Source: Streptomyces sp. MST-110588
GTDB lineage: Bacteria > Actinomycetota > Actinomycetes > Streptomycetales > Streptomycetaceae
Direction: 5' to 3'
Assembly: GCF_022695595.1 (NCBI RefSeq)
Contig: NZ_CP074380.1
Span: forward strand, 310,001 to 374,000
Length of the DNA stretch: 64,000 bases
Made by a program: the position numbers and the translations under genes. How positions within the stretch are numbered: the first letter of the stretch is position 1; each line of letters begins with the position of its first letter. Under the pieces are notes generated by a model. It saw only the letters and a program-made list of their open reading frames with translations. It did no database searches and had not been told where the DNA came from. Below, one piece after another: positions 46,459 to 57,002 of the stretch.

Positions 46459-47495
46459 TGTGGTCGGCGCTCCCCCACCGCTGCCGGAGGCTGCCGCCCG
46501 CCTGCTTCGCCCCCGTCATGGCCACCGGCATCGTCTCCCGGGCCCTGTCCCGGACCGGCGCCCACGCCCTGTCGGCCGCACTGTTCGGCCTCGCCCTGGC
46601 CACCTACCTCGTGCTCCTGGCAGCCACCGCGCTCAAGGCCGCCTGCCACCGGGACACCATCCGGGGTGAACTCCAGGACCCCGGCCGGCTGTTCGGCCAC
46701 TTCACGCTGGTCGCCGCCAGCGGCGTCCTGGCCACCCGCAGCCCCGCCCGCATCACGGCCTGCGTGCTCCTGGTCATCGCCGCCCTCGCGTGGACGGCGC
46801 TCGCCCTCGCGGCGGCCGGGCTCCGGCGCTTGGGGACGCACCTGGTCCTGCGGCAGGCCGACGGCACCTGGTTCCTGGCCACCGTCGGCCTGCAGGCCCT
46901 CGTCCTCACCCTCATCCGCATCCACCCCGGCCGCACGGTCCTGACCGGCGCTCTCCTGCTGTGGGGTACGGGAGTCCTGCTGTACGCCGCCACGCTCGCC
47001 ACGGTCCTACGGCGACTGCTGTCGACCCTGCCCCCGGCCGCCCGCCTGGCCCCCAGCTACTGGGTCGCCATGGGCGCCGCCGCCATCAGCACCCTCGCCG
47101 GTACCCAACTCCTCACCCGTTCCGCGCTCCTGCCGCCCCTGGCCCGCGTTCCCCTCGGCGGCACGGTCCTGACCCTGTGGGCCTGGGCCACCCTCCTGAT
47201 CCCCCTCCTGGTGGCCGCGGGCATCTGGCGTCACCTGCACCACCGTGTCCCGTTGGCCTACGAACCCGCCCTGTGGTGCATCGTCTTCCCCGTGGGCATG
47301 TACGCCACCGCGACCGCCGAACTCACCAGCGCCCAGCGGATCGGCGCGTTGACGCGCCCACACCCCCTCCTGCCATCCCTCTTGCCGTCCCTCCTGGCAT
47401 GGGCCGCCCTGGCGGCATGGCTCGCCGTCGGCCTGCGCTGCCTCACCGACCGGCTCGGCCCGCGTTCCCGGCACGAGGCACCGGCCCACCGGTAG
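46455..47495 (+). CDS. TDT family transporter (TehA/SLAC1-like channel)
   Basis: A 346-aa protein with about ten membrane segments. FAPVMATGIVSRAL at the N-terminus is the first signature of the tellurite-resistance/dicarboxylate transporter family; LQALVLTLIRIHPG, YWVAMGAAAISTLAGTQLL and FPVGMYATATAELT fit the later helices, including the conserved WxxxMGxxA-like segment. Start is GTG 46455 or ATG 46458, overlapping the narI stop, so it is co-translated with the nitrate reductase. Family members are anion or monocarboxylate/dicarboxylate channels. Here a role in nitrate or nitrite movement is attractive but inferred; no NarK is seen nearby. Confidence 0.88.
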   Translation: MMWSALPHRCRRLPPACFAPVMATGIVSRALSRTGAHALSAALFGLALATYLVLLAATALKAACHRDTIRGELQDPGRLFGHFTLVAASGVLATRSPARITACVLLVIAALAWTALALAAAGLRRLGTHLVLRQADGTWFLATVGLQALVLTLIRIHPGRTVLTGALLLWGTGVLLYAATLATVLRRLLSTLPPAARLAPSYWVAMGAAAISTLAGTQLLTRSALLPPLARVPLGGTVLTLWAWATLLIPLLVAAGIWRHLHHRVPLAYEPALWCIVFPVGMYATATAELTSAQRIGALTRPHPLLPSLLPSLLAWAALAAWLAVGLRCLTDRLGPRSRHEAPAHR

Positions 47496-47543
47496 CCGCC
47501 ACCACAGCGGGGGCGCGCCCGGCAGGCCCGTACGGCCGTCCGC

Positions 47544-47990
47544 TCACTCGATGGCGGTCGTCGGCCCCCCGGCCTCCCCTCCCCGGACCGGGAGGCCGCC
47601 GGCGCAGGCTTCCTCCAGGGTGGCCACCGGGCGGAAGAGCGAGCTGAGCCCGGTGATGCCCAGCAGGTGCAGATGCTGGGCCCGGACGCACACCAGCCGC
47701 AACTGACCGCCCTGCTCATGGATCCGCTGACGGATACGGCACAGCAGACCCAGCGTGGCGCAGTCGATGAAGTCGGCGGGGCGCAGGTCGACGACTACCC
47801 GCGGGCCGGGGTGCCGGGCCGCGGCTTTCAGGTGCGCTTCGGCCAGGGGCGCGGTGGCCACGTCGATCTCCCCGTGCAGGGTGACCACGGTCCAGCCGTC
47901 CACGAGCCGGGTGCGGGCGTAGGTGGCGGGCTGTCCGGTCGCCGGGAAGGCCGTACGGACGGACCGGGTGAATGGCATACCTGAATACAT
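47544..47990 (-). CDS. STAS-domain anti-sigma-factor-antagonist-like protein
   Basis: A 148-aa STAS protein. LVDGWTVVTLHGEIDVATAPLAEAHLK and RVVVDLRPADFIDCATLGLLCRIRQR are the conserved core. In regulated antagonists of the SpoIIAA type the motif reads D-S-S-G-L with a phosphorylated second Ser; here it is D-C-A-T-L, so the acceptor Ser is missing. It may be unregulated by kinase or rely on the Thr one place later. ATG 47990 is chosen (MYSGMPFTRS); longer frames add unrelated sequence. The target sigma/anti-sigma pair is not in the window. Confidence 0.88.
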   Translation of the reverse strand: MYSGMPFTRSVRTAFPATGQPATYARTRLVDGWTVVTLHGEIDVATAPLAEAHLKAAARHPGPRVVVDLRPADFIDCATLGLLCRIRQRIHEQGGQLRLVCVRAQHLHLLGITGLSSLFRPVATLEEACAGGLPVRGGEAGGPTTAIE

Positions 47991-48304
47991 GGCTGGCGCC
48001 CCCTGGGACAAAGTCCCGCGGTACTCCGCGGACCTGCGGCAATAGGGCGACGCCGGGGACCGGGGCGACGCGTGCGGGAACACCGTACGAAGGAAAGCGT
48101 CGGCAGAAACGTACTTGCGCAGCAGTACCCCACGTCCGGGTGAATTTCGGCGATTAGCCGTGCAGAGACGGCGAGGAGTACTCACGCACCATCCGCACCA
48201 TCCACCGCCGGGACCGGGGACACATGGCACACTTTCCGGGCCCGGCGGTCGACGACGCACCGGTCAGCCCGTACGGGCCGGCTCAGGTGGCCGTACGGAC
48301 CAGC
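47991..48304. promoter_or_regulatory. 314-bp gap upstream of STAS gene
   Basis: No gene is supported. It contains the STAS promoter and the region after glyoxylate carboligase. ACGTACTTGCGCAGCAGTACC around 48109-48130 has GTAC arms but is not a convincing operator. No terminator hairpin was recognised after the carboligase. Confidence 0.5.
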
Positions 48305-50086
<1,782 letters not shown>

Positions 50087-50136
50087 CGAGTACTCCTGCG
50101 TCGTTCGGCCGGTGACACGATCTACGAGCTGCGATT

Positions 50137-50151
50137 TTCCGTATTACGGAA
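50137..50151 (-). promoter_or_regulatory. Palindromic operator TTCCGTA-T-TACGGAA upstream of gcl
   Basis: A perfect 15-bp inverted repeat at 50137-50151, with a further half-site CTACGGAAG at 50164-50172, in an AT-rich stretch that should hold the gcl promoter. IclR-type regulators (the AllR group) control glyoxylate/allantoin genes through palindromes of this general kind; the assignment is inferred. Confidence 0.55.
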
Positions 50152-50373
50152 TCTTTATTTTGTTCTACGGAAGAAGGTAGGGCGCGGCGATGTACCCGTC
50201 AAGGGAGAAGGAGTGGCTGCCGGGCCGGGCGAGGGTCACGGGCGGGTGGCACCGACGGGCGCCCTGGCGCCACGCCCTATCCTTGCCGCGCGACGATCTT
50301 GGGCGCCGCCGCCCGCCACGACCGACGGCGGACGGCGGACGGCGGACGCCCCCGGACACAAGGAGATGCGACC

Positions 50374-51144
50374 GTGCACAGCGCCCCAGTGACCCCCGAC
50401 GGCGACCGCATACGCTGGGTGGAGCTGCCCGGACGCGACCCGGCCCGCGTCTACGTGCACGGGCTCGGCTCCAGCAGCCCCGCGTACTTCACCGGGACCG
50501 CCGCGCACCCGCTGCTTGCCGGCCACCGCTCGCTCCTGGTCGATCTGCTCGGCTTCGGCCTCAGCGACCGGCCCGCCTCCTTCCCGTACACGCTTAAGGC
50601 CCACGCCGACGCGCTGGCCACGGCGCTCACCGCGGCCGGGGTCCGGCAGGCGGAGGTCGTCGCGCACAGCATGGGCGGCACGATCGCCGTCGTCCTGGCC
50701 GCCCGGCACCCGCAGCTCGTCTCCCGGCTGGTACTGGTGGACGCCAACCTCGACCCGGTCAGCCCCGTCCGGGGCGCCCCCGGCAGCAGCGGACTGGCCG
50801 CCTACTCGGAGGAGGAGTTCCTGGCGGGCGGCTGGCAGGAAGTACGTGACGCGGCGGGCGCCCACTGGTGGTCCACCATGCGGCTGGCCGGCCGGGAGGC
50901 CCTGCACCGCAGCGCCGTCCACCTCGCCCGCGCCGAGGGCATCCGCGAGCTGCTGGCCGGCCTGCCGGTCCCGCGCACCTACCTCCTCCCGGCGGCAGAC
51001 GGCCCGCTGCCCGGCGCCGACCGGCTCACCGAGGCCGGCGTCGCGATCGTCCCGGTCCCCGACTGCGGGCACAACATCATGCTCGACGCCCCCGACGCCT
51101 TCGCCCGCCACACCGCCGCCGCCCTGGCCGCCGGCCCGGCCTGA
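50374..51144 (+). CDS. Alpha/beta hydrolase
   Basis: A 256-aa alpha/beta-hydrolase fold protein. VYVHGLGSSSPAYFTG forms the oxyanion-hole region, VVAHSMGGTIAVVLAARHP the nucleophile elbow with the Ser, VLVDANLDP a strand with Asp, and VPDCGHNIMLDAPDAF the catalytic His near the C-terminus. GTG start 50374 has AAGGAG upstream. Upstream of it is a short GACGGCG-type triplicate (about 50329-50350). Substrate cannot be predicted. Divergent from gcl and followed by RNase H on the same strand. Confidence 0.88.
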   Translation: MHSAPVTPDGDRIRWVELPGRDPARVYVHGLGSSSPAYFTGTAAHPLLAGHRSLLVDLLGFGLSDRPASFPYTLKAHADALATALTAAGVRQAEVVAHSMGGTIAVVLAARHPQLVSRLVLVDANLDPVSPVRGAPGSSGLAAYSEEEFLAGGWQEVRDAAGAHWWSTMRLAGREALHRSAVHLARAEGIRELLAGLPVPRTYLLPAADGPLPGADRLTEAGVAIVPVPDCGHNIMLDAPDAFARHTAAALAAGPA

Positions 51145-51203
51145 CCCTGTGACGCCGTGGACCGATGTCCGGTGCGGGCCGGAGAGCTGGCAGTATCGGG
51201 GGA

Positions 51204-51910
51204 ATGACTGAACAGATCATCGCCGCCTGCGACGGAGCCTCGAAGGGCAACCCCGGGCCCGCCGCCTGGGCCTGGGTCGTCGCCTCCCCCGACGGCACCA
51301 TCGAGCGCTGGGAGGCCGGCCCGCTGGGAACCGCGACCAACAACGTGGCCGAGCTGACCGCTCTGCGGATGCTGCTGGAGGCCACGGACCCGGCGGTGCC
51401 GGCACAGGTGCGGATGGACTCCCAGTACGCGATGAAGGCGGTCACCACCTGGCTGCCGGGGTGGCGGAAGAAGGGCTGGAAGACCGCCGCGGGCAAGCCG
51501 GTGGCCAACCAGGAGCTGGTGCGGCGGATCGACGAACTGCTCACCGGCCGTACGGTGGAATTCCGCTACGTCCCGGCGCACCAGGTCGACGGGGACCCGC
51601 TGAACGCCGCCGCGGACGCAGCCGCCAGCCACACCGCCCGTACGCAGCAGGCCGCCGGCACCTCCCTCGGCTCGCCGCTGCCGGCCCCGGACGCCGCCCC
51701 GGCGGGCGGCGGACGCACCCGGCAGCCGGGCGCCCGGGGCACGGCCGTACCCCGGCAGAAGAAGGCGGCCCGTCCGGCGGGCCCCTCAAGGCGCGGTTCC
51801 CCGGCCAGTGCCGCTGCGGCCGGTCCTACGCCAAGGGCGAGCCCATCGCGAAGAACCCCGACGGCTGGGGCCACGCCTCCTGCGCCACCACCTCGGGGCC
51901 GGCCGCCTGA
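51204..51910 (+). CDS. RNase HI family protein with C-terminal zinc-finger-like segment (one frameshift)
   Basis: A 235-aa protein after repair. The RNase H fold begins at once: AACDGASKGNPGPAAWAWV (first Asp), NNVAELTALRMLLEA (Glu), VRMDSQYAMKAV (Asp) and VDGDPLNAAADAAAS (last Asp), the full catalytic set for cleaving RNA in RNA-DNA hybrids. A long Ala/Pro/Arg linker leads to ARFPGQCRCGRSYAKGEPIAKNPDGWGHASC, which carries CxC/His/Cys residues as in other streptomycete RNase H proteins. One base is missing between 51760 and 51790, so the unrepaired frame loses this tail and ends at 51926. Confidence 0.85.
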
Positions 51911-52058
51911 GCCCCTGGCGCCCTAGCCGAGGGAACGCCGCCGGATGCGCGGGACGAGCCACGCTGCGAAACGGCGCAACAAGGGCCCGCCCCGGTGGCG
52001 GGGCCGGTGCGGGGCTGCTGGGCTGGGAGCAGACGCCCCCGTCCAGGAGGAGAAGACC

Positions 52059-54086
52059 ATGGGTGACAGCGCCCCCGGAGCCGGGGACGCCCGTCCCCCG
52101 GCAGCCCCGCAGGCCCGGCCGGACACACCGGCCCCGCCGGGCACACCGCACAAGCCTCCCTACGTGCCGCACTGGCACCCCGGCCACAGCGACCTGCCCG
52201 ACAAGAGCACGGCGATTCTGGACTGGTCTTCGGGCAAGGACCCCGACGCCCCCTTCAACCGCAGCCATGTCCCTCTGCGTCCGCGCTCGCAGAAGGCACG
52301 TCCCGGCAGCCGGGCCCGCGCCGGCGAGGGCCGTGTGATGTCGTGTGCGGAGTTCTGGGGTACGGACCTGAACCCGCCGCAGGGCGTGCCGGACCACCGC
52401 TACTACGCGTTCAGCCACTGGCAGTACGTGGACCTGCTGGTGTTCTGGGCCGGAGTCGCCGACCGGGGCCTGATCTGCCCGCCCAACGGGCACGTCACCG
52501 ACGCCGCGCACCGCAACGGGGTCAAGGTCTACGGCAGTGTCTTCTTCCCGCCGCAAGGGGACGGGGGCAACCCCAAGTGGGTCAAGGACTTCGTCCAGAA
52601 GCAGACCACCGGGGGCGACGACACCTACCCGGTGGCCGACAAACTGATCGAGGCCGCCCAGTACTTCGGCTTCGACGGCTGGTTCATCAACTACGAGACC
52701 AGCATGGGCCAGGAAGCCGCGGAGACCGAGGCGAAACTGCGCGCCACCCTCGCCTACGCCCGGGCCCGCTCCGCCGTCGAGTTCGCCTGGTACGAAGCCT
52801 TCCGCTACGAACTCACCGACACCGGCAGCAACAGGAACGAGTTCTACCTCCAGGACGCCGGCAGACGGGTCTGCGACTCGGTCTTCATCGACTACGAATG
52901 GACCGACCAGAAGATCACGGATTCCCTCACCACGGCCGGAAAGATCAAACGCAGCAAGTACGACGTGCACTACGGGCTGGAACTCGTCCGCAAGGTCCCC
53001 GAGAACCCGGGGCGCGTGCAGATGGTCTGCCCCGCGGGCAAGGAGCACCGGGGCTCGCTGGCCCTGTACGCCGCCCACACCGTCTCCAACCAGCCCAAGG
53101 AGCCCAAGGACGCCTGGCTGGGGTACTTCTACCGCGCCGAGGCCGACTTCTGGACCGGCCCCTGCCACGACCCCTCGGACACGGGCTGGCCCGGCATCGC
53201 CCACCGCATCGCCGAGCACACCACCGTCCACAGCCTCCCGTTCGTCACACACTTCAACGCCGGCCACGGCCTGGCCCACCACCACGCCGGGACGAAGACG
53301 TGCCAGGGCGGGAACGGCTGGGCCAACCTGTCCCTGCAGGACGTCCTGCCCACCTACCGGTGGATCACCCGCTCCACCGGCAACTCCCGCATGCACGCGT
53401 CCCTGTCCTTCGAGGACGCCTGGGAGGGCGGCTCCTGTCTGCGCCTGACCGGTGCCCTGGCCCCCAGCTTCCGCTCATCCGTACACCTGTACCAGACGAG
53501 GCTCACCGTCACCTCCGGCACGAAACTCACCGTACGGGCCAAAACCCCCGACGGCACCGCATACACCTTCAACGCCCTGATCGCCCTGGACGACAACCCC
53601 ACCGACTTCATGAGCGTCCCGCTGAGCACCACCGACACCAGCGGCTGGAAGACCTACACCGCCGACCTCAGCGACCACAAGGACAAGACCCTCATCCAGC
53701 TCGGCCTGCAACTCCACCTCGCCCCGACCGCGAAGACCGACCTCGCCTACGACATCAGGGTCGGCCAGCTCGCCGTCCACACCGGCGACTTCACCACCCC
53801 ACCCGCCCCGGCCGCCCTCAAGGTCGATCGCGCCACCACGCTCACGAAGACCCGCAAAGCCCTGCGCCTGTCCTGGACACCCCCCGCCACCACCGACGCG
53901 ATCCACCACTACGAGATCCACCGCGGCCCCGGCGGCTCCCTCACCCACCTGGGCGCCACACCCGGCACCGTCTACTACCTCGCCGGACTCGACCGGAACA
54001 ACGAGACCACCACCACCCTCACCGTCACCTCCGTCGGCCCCGACGGCACCCACAGCACCGGCGCCACCACCACTGTCACCTGGTGA
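52059..54086 (+). CDS. GH85 endo-beta-N-acetylglucosaminidase
   Basis: A 675-aa endoglycosidase that cleaves between the two GlcNAc residues of N-glycans. The GH85 active site is in FGFDGWFINYETSMGQ, giving the Asn-x-Glu pair, and supporting segments are YVPHWHPGHSD, VYGSVFFPPQGDGGNPKWVKDF, FAWYEAF and SVFIDYEWT. The N-terminal two-thirds is catalytic; beta-rich domains follow, ending with an fibronectin-III-like region (LRLSWTPPATTDAIHHYEIHRG). ATG 52059 is chosen because AGGAGGAG is properly placed; ATG 51945 adds 38 residues without GH85 features. Neither start gives a recognisable signal peptide, unusual for an enzyme acting on secreted glycoproteins. Confidence 0.9.
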   Translation: MGDSAPGAGDARPPAAPQARPDTPAPPGTPHKPPYVPHWHPGHSDLPDKSTAILDWSSGKDPDAPFNRSHVPLRPRSQKARPGSRARAGEGRVMSCAEFWGTDLNPPQGVPDHRYYAFSHWQYVDLLVFWAGVADRGLICPPNGHVTDAAHRNGVKVYGSVFFPPQGDGGNPKWVKDFVQKQTTGGDDTYPVADKLIEAAQYFGFDGWFINYETSMGQEAAETEAKLRATLAYARARSAVEFAWYEAFRYELTDTGSNRNEFYLQDAGRRVCDSVFIDYEWTDQKITDSLTTAGKIKRSKYDVHYGLELVRKVPENPGRVQMVCPAGKEHRGSLALYAAHTVSNQPKEPKDAWLGYFYRAEADFWTGPCHDPSDTGWPGIAHRIAEHTTVHSLPFVTHFNAGHGLAHHHAGTKTCQGGNGWANLSLQDVLPTYRWITRSTGNSRMHASLSFEDAWEGGSCLRLTGALAPSFRSSVHLYQTRLTVTSGTKLTVRAKTPDGTAYTFNALIALDDNPTDFMSVPLSTTDTSGWKTYTADLSDHKDKTLIQLGLQLHLAPTAKTDLAYDIRVGQLAVHTGDFTTPPAPAALKVDRATTLTKTRKALRLSWTPPATTDAIHHYEIHRGPGGSLTHLGATPGTVYYLAGLDRNNETTTTLTVTSVGPDGTHSTGATTTVTW

Positions 54087-54119
54087 GCGCGGACCACGCG
54101 TCTCACCGCAGGGCCGGCC

Positions 54120-55349
54120 CTAGCGGATCGGAACGCCGGAGATCGTACGGGCGATGACCAGGCGCTGGATTTCGCTGGTGCCTTCGAAGATGGTGTAGAT
54201 GGCCGCGTCGCGGTGCATGCGTTCCACCGGGTATTCGCGGGTGAAGCCGTTGCCGCCGAGGATCTGCATGGCCTGGGCGGTGACCTTTTTGGCGGTTTCG
54301 CCGGCGTGGAGCTTGGACATGGAGCCCTCGGCGGAGGTGAAGGGCTTGTTGGTGGCTGCCATCCAGGAGGCGCGCCAGACCAGGAGGCGGGCGGCGTCTA
54401 TCTGGGTGCGCATGTCGGCGAGTTGGAAGGCGATGCCCTGGTTGTCGATGATCGGGCGGCCGAACTGGACGCGGGTGCGGGCGTAGTCGAGGGCGATTTC
54501 GTAGGCGGCGCGGGCGATGCCGACGGCCTGGGCGCCGACTGCCGGGCGGGATGCCTCGAAGGTGGCCATGGCGGCGTTCTTGCCGGAGGCCCCGCCGCCG
54601 TTCGTCATCCGTTCGCGGGCCCGGGCCAGCCGCTCGTCCAGTTTCTCCTTGCCGCCGAGGAGGCAGTGGCCGGGTACGCGTACGTCTTCCAGGACGACCT
54701 CGGCGGTGTGGGAGGCGCGGATGCCGTGCTTCTTGAACTTCTGGCCCTGGGTGAGTCCCGGGGTGCCCGGCGGGACGATGAAGGAGGCGTGCCCGCGGGA
54801 GCCGAGTGCGGGGTCGACGACCGCGACGACGACGTGGACGTTGGCGATGCCGCCGTTGGTCGCCCAGGTCTTGGTGCCGTTGAGCACCCATTCGTCCTTG
54901 GCCTGGTCGTAGACGGCGCGGGTGCGCATCGCGGCGACGTCGGAGCCGGCGTCGGGCTCGGAGGAGCAGAAGGCGGCGAGTTCGACGTCGGCGGCGTCAC
55001 CGTACATCTGCGGGATCCAGGTGCCGATCTGTTCCTCGGTGCCGTTGGCCAGGACGCCGACGGCGGCCAGGCCGGTGCCGACGATCGACAGGCCGATGCC
55101 GGCGTCGCCCCAGAACAGTTCCTCCATGGTCATGGGGATGCCCAGGCCCGTGGGGTCGAAGAACTGCTGGGCGTAGAAGTCCAGGGAGTACAGGCCGATC
55201 TTGGCGGCTTCCTGGATGACGGGCCAGGGGGTCTCCTCGCGCTCGTCCCATTCGGCCGCCGCGGGGCGCATGACGTCCGCGGCGAAGCCGTGGATCCAGT
55301 CGCGGACTTCCCGCTGTTCCTCGTTGAGCTCCATGGTGAACTCGGCCAT
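54120..55349 (-). CDS. Acyl-CoA dehydrogenase
   Basis: A 409-aa FAD acyl-CoA dehydrogenase. [20 protein letters not shown] and [21 protein letters not shown] are the two FAD/substrate signatures, and [40 protein letters not shown] holds the catalytic Glu in FEGT. This contrasts with the cluster flavoprotein at 18601, which lacks that Glu. Divergent from a TetR-type gene with paired operator-like sequences between them, the common arrangement for fatty-acid-responsive control. Confidence 0.95.
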   Translation of the reverse strand: MAEFTMELNEEQREVRDWIHGFAADVMRPAAAEWDEREETPWPVIQEAAKIGLYSLDFYAQQFFDPTGLGIPMTMEELFWGDAGIGLSIVGTGLAAVGVLANGTEEQIGTWIPQMYGDAADVELAAFCSSEPDAGSDVAAMRTRAVYDQAKDEWVLNGTKTWATNGGIANVHVVVAVVDPALGSRGHASFIVPPGTPGLTQGQKFKKHGIRASHTAEVVLEDVRVPGHCLLGGKEKLDERLARARERMTNGGGASGKNAAMATFEASRPAVGAQAVGIARAAYEIALDYARTRVQFGRPIIDNQGIAFQLADMRTQIDAARLLVWRASWMAATNKPFTSAEGSMSKLHAGETAKKVTAQAMQILGGNGFTREYPVERMHRDAAIYTIFEGTSEIQRLVIARTISGVPIR

Positions 55350-55367
55350 GACCCCTCCAGCAGTGCG

Positions 55368-55404
55368 TTACTTGCGGTAACACGAGTCTGTTACCCGCCA
55401 GTAA
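55368..55404. promoter_or_regulatory. Paired operators for the TetR regulator
   Basis: TTACTTGCGGTAAC (55368-55381) and TTACCCGCCAGTAA (55391-55404) are oppositely oriented copies of one TTAC...GTAA-type site, and each is itself partly palindromic. They lie 19-55 bp upstream of the acyl-CoA dehydrogenase start and about 94 bp before the TetR gene, so they suit repression of the dehydrogenase promoter. Confidence 0.65.
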
Positions 55405-55497
55405 GCCATGTCAACTCCCCAGGGCCGCCAATTCGCCCCGCTGTGCGGGTGTTACGTTGCGCAAGCGTCACGGATGAATATGGGCGGGGAGTGGAGC

Positions 55498-56145
55498 ATG
55501 GAGAGCAAGCAGCACGGCGGCCGGCAGCAGGAGGCCACCGAGCGGCGGCGACGGGAGTTGCTGGAGGCGGCGGACCGGGTGGTGCTGCGGGACGGGCCCG
55601 ACGCGTCGATGAACGCGATCGCCGCTGAGGCCGGGATCACCAAGCCGATCCTCTACCGGCACTTCGGCGACAAGGGCGGGCTGTACCGGGCGCTGGCCGT
55701 ACGGCACACCGATGCCCTGCTGGACGGCCTGCGCTCCGCGCTGGACGCGCCGGTCCCCCGCCGCGACCGGGTCGAGTCGACCCTGGACACCTACCTCGCC
55801 GCGATCGAGGCCCGGCCGCAGGTGTACCGCTTCCTGATGCACCCGGCCGAGCAGGAGCAGCCCGCCGACCAGGGATTCGACGTCGGCCGGCACTCCGCCC
55901 CGCTGCTGCGGCGGCTCGGCGAGGAGCTGGCCAAGGTCATCGGCGAGCGGCTGGACCTGGGGCCGGGCGGCGAGGAACTGGCGCGGGTGTGGGGCCACGG
56001 GATCGTCGGCATGATGCACGCGGCCGGCGACTGGTGGCTGCGTGAACGCCCTTGTTCGCGGGCGCAATTGGTGCAACACCTGGCCGACCTGCTGTGGGGC
56101 CGGCTGGCCGCGGCCGGCGACCGGCTGGGCGGCCCCGGATTCTAG
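55498..56145 (+). CDS. TetR-family transcriptional regulator
   Basis: A 215-aa TetR repressor. The N-terminal helix-turn-helix is clear: RRRELLEAADRVVLRDGPDASMNAIAAEAGITKPILYRHFGDKGGLYRAL. The rest is a helical ligand domain (YLAAIEARPQVYRFLMHP, LGEELAKVIGERLDLGPGGEELARVWGHGIVGMMHAAGDWWL), as in regulators of fatty acid or acyl-CoA genes. ATG 55498 with GGGGAGTGG upstream is preferred to longer starts. It probably binds the operators at 55368-55404 and responds to an acyl-CoA. Confidence 0.9.
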   Translation: MESKQHGGRQQEATERRRRELLEAADRVVLRDGPDASMNAIAAEAGITKPILYRHFGDKGGLYRALAVRHTDALLDGLRSALDAPVPRRDRVESTLDTYLAAIEARPQVYRFLMHPAEQEQPADQGFDVGRHSAPLLRRLGEELAKVIGERLDLGPGGEELARVWGHGIVGMMHAAGDWWLRERPCSRAQLVQHLADLLWGRLAAAGDRLGGPGF

Positions 56146-56248
56146 CCGGCCGACCCCGGGTTTCAGGTGCTCGCGAGTTCTGGGGCGGCCCGGGTCCTGG
56201 AGCGGCCCCGGCTGCCGAAGACGCCGCGGCATGGGCCGCGGCGCGGCT

Positions 56249-56803
56249 TCACACCTTTGCGGACCGTATGGACCAGGGCGCGCGGGCTGCGGCCCACAGC
56301 GCCCGGCGGCGCCGCAGCCCGGTCAGCCGGTCGATGTACAGCCCGCCGTCGAGGTGGTCGCACTCGTGCTGGAGGCAGCGGGCGAAGAAGCCGGTGCCGG
56401 CCACGGTGACCGGCGTGCCGTCCTGGTCGAAGCCCTCCACGACGGCGTGATCGTACCGTGGCGTGCCGGCCTCGATGCCGGGCAGCGACAGACAGCCCTC
56501 GGGTCCCCGTACGGTCACCCCGTCGGCTTCCACCAGGCGCGGGTTGACGAGGTGGCCCAGGTGCCGGCGGTCCTCGTCGTCGGGGCAGTCGTAGACGAAC
56601 ACCCGCAGCGGGACGCCGATCTGGTTGGCGGCCAGGCCCACCCCGCGTGCCGCGTACATGCTCGCGAACATGTCCTGGATCAGCTCGCGGAGCGTGGCGT
56701 CGAAGGCGGTGACCTCACGGCACGGCTCGTTCAGGGCCGGGTCTCCGAGGAGTCGCAAGGGGCGCGGGCGGCCGGAGCTGCCGGGGATGGAGCGGTCTCG
56801 CAT
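56249..56803 (-). CDS. def: Peptide deformylase
   Basis: A 184-aa deformylase that removes the N-formyl group from new proteins. Motif 1 GVGLAANQIG, motif 2 EGCLSLPG (metal Cys) and motif 3 QHECDHLDG (two metal His and the catalytic Glu) are all present. ATG 56803 is chosen; longer frames add unrelated sequence. Streptomycetes carry several deformylases. It is divergent from murT by 199 bp. Confidence 0.93.
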   Translation of the reverse strand: MRDRSIPGSSGRPRPLRLLGDPALNEPCREVTAFDATLRELIQDMFASMYAARGVGLAANQIGVPLRVFVYDCPDDEDRRHLGHLVNPRLVEADGVTVRGPEGCLSLPGIEAGTPRYDHAVVEGFDQDGTPVTVAGTGFFARCLQHECDHLDGGLYIDRLTGLRRRRALWAAARAPWSIRSAKV

Positions 56804-57002
56804 GGGCCCAAGCGTACGGTCCTCGACCTGTGCGCAGGTCGCGGTGGATGTCACTGCACGGGTGGCGGGGTTCGGGGCCGCCGCAGGATCTCGATAGGCT
56901 GATCCCCGACCGAAGCCTCGAAGCCGGTGATCGGCGGCGAAGGGGGCGTCCCCGGCAGCCGACGGGGCGGGAGGGCGCCGGATGCAAGGAGGATCAAGGA
57001 CG

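Noticed and set aside
54120..55349. Second candidate N-hydroxylase
   Set aside because: It keeps the catalytic Glu in FEGT and sits with a TetR regulator, so it is an ordinary acyl-CoA dehydrogenase.
56249..56803. Peptide deformylase with a mutated motif 1 (GLAANQ instead of GLAAPQ)
   Set aside because: That position is variable in the family, and all metal-binding and catalytic residues are present.
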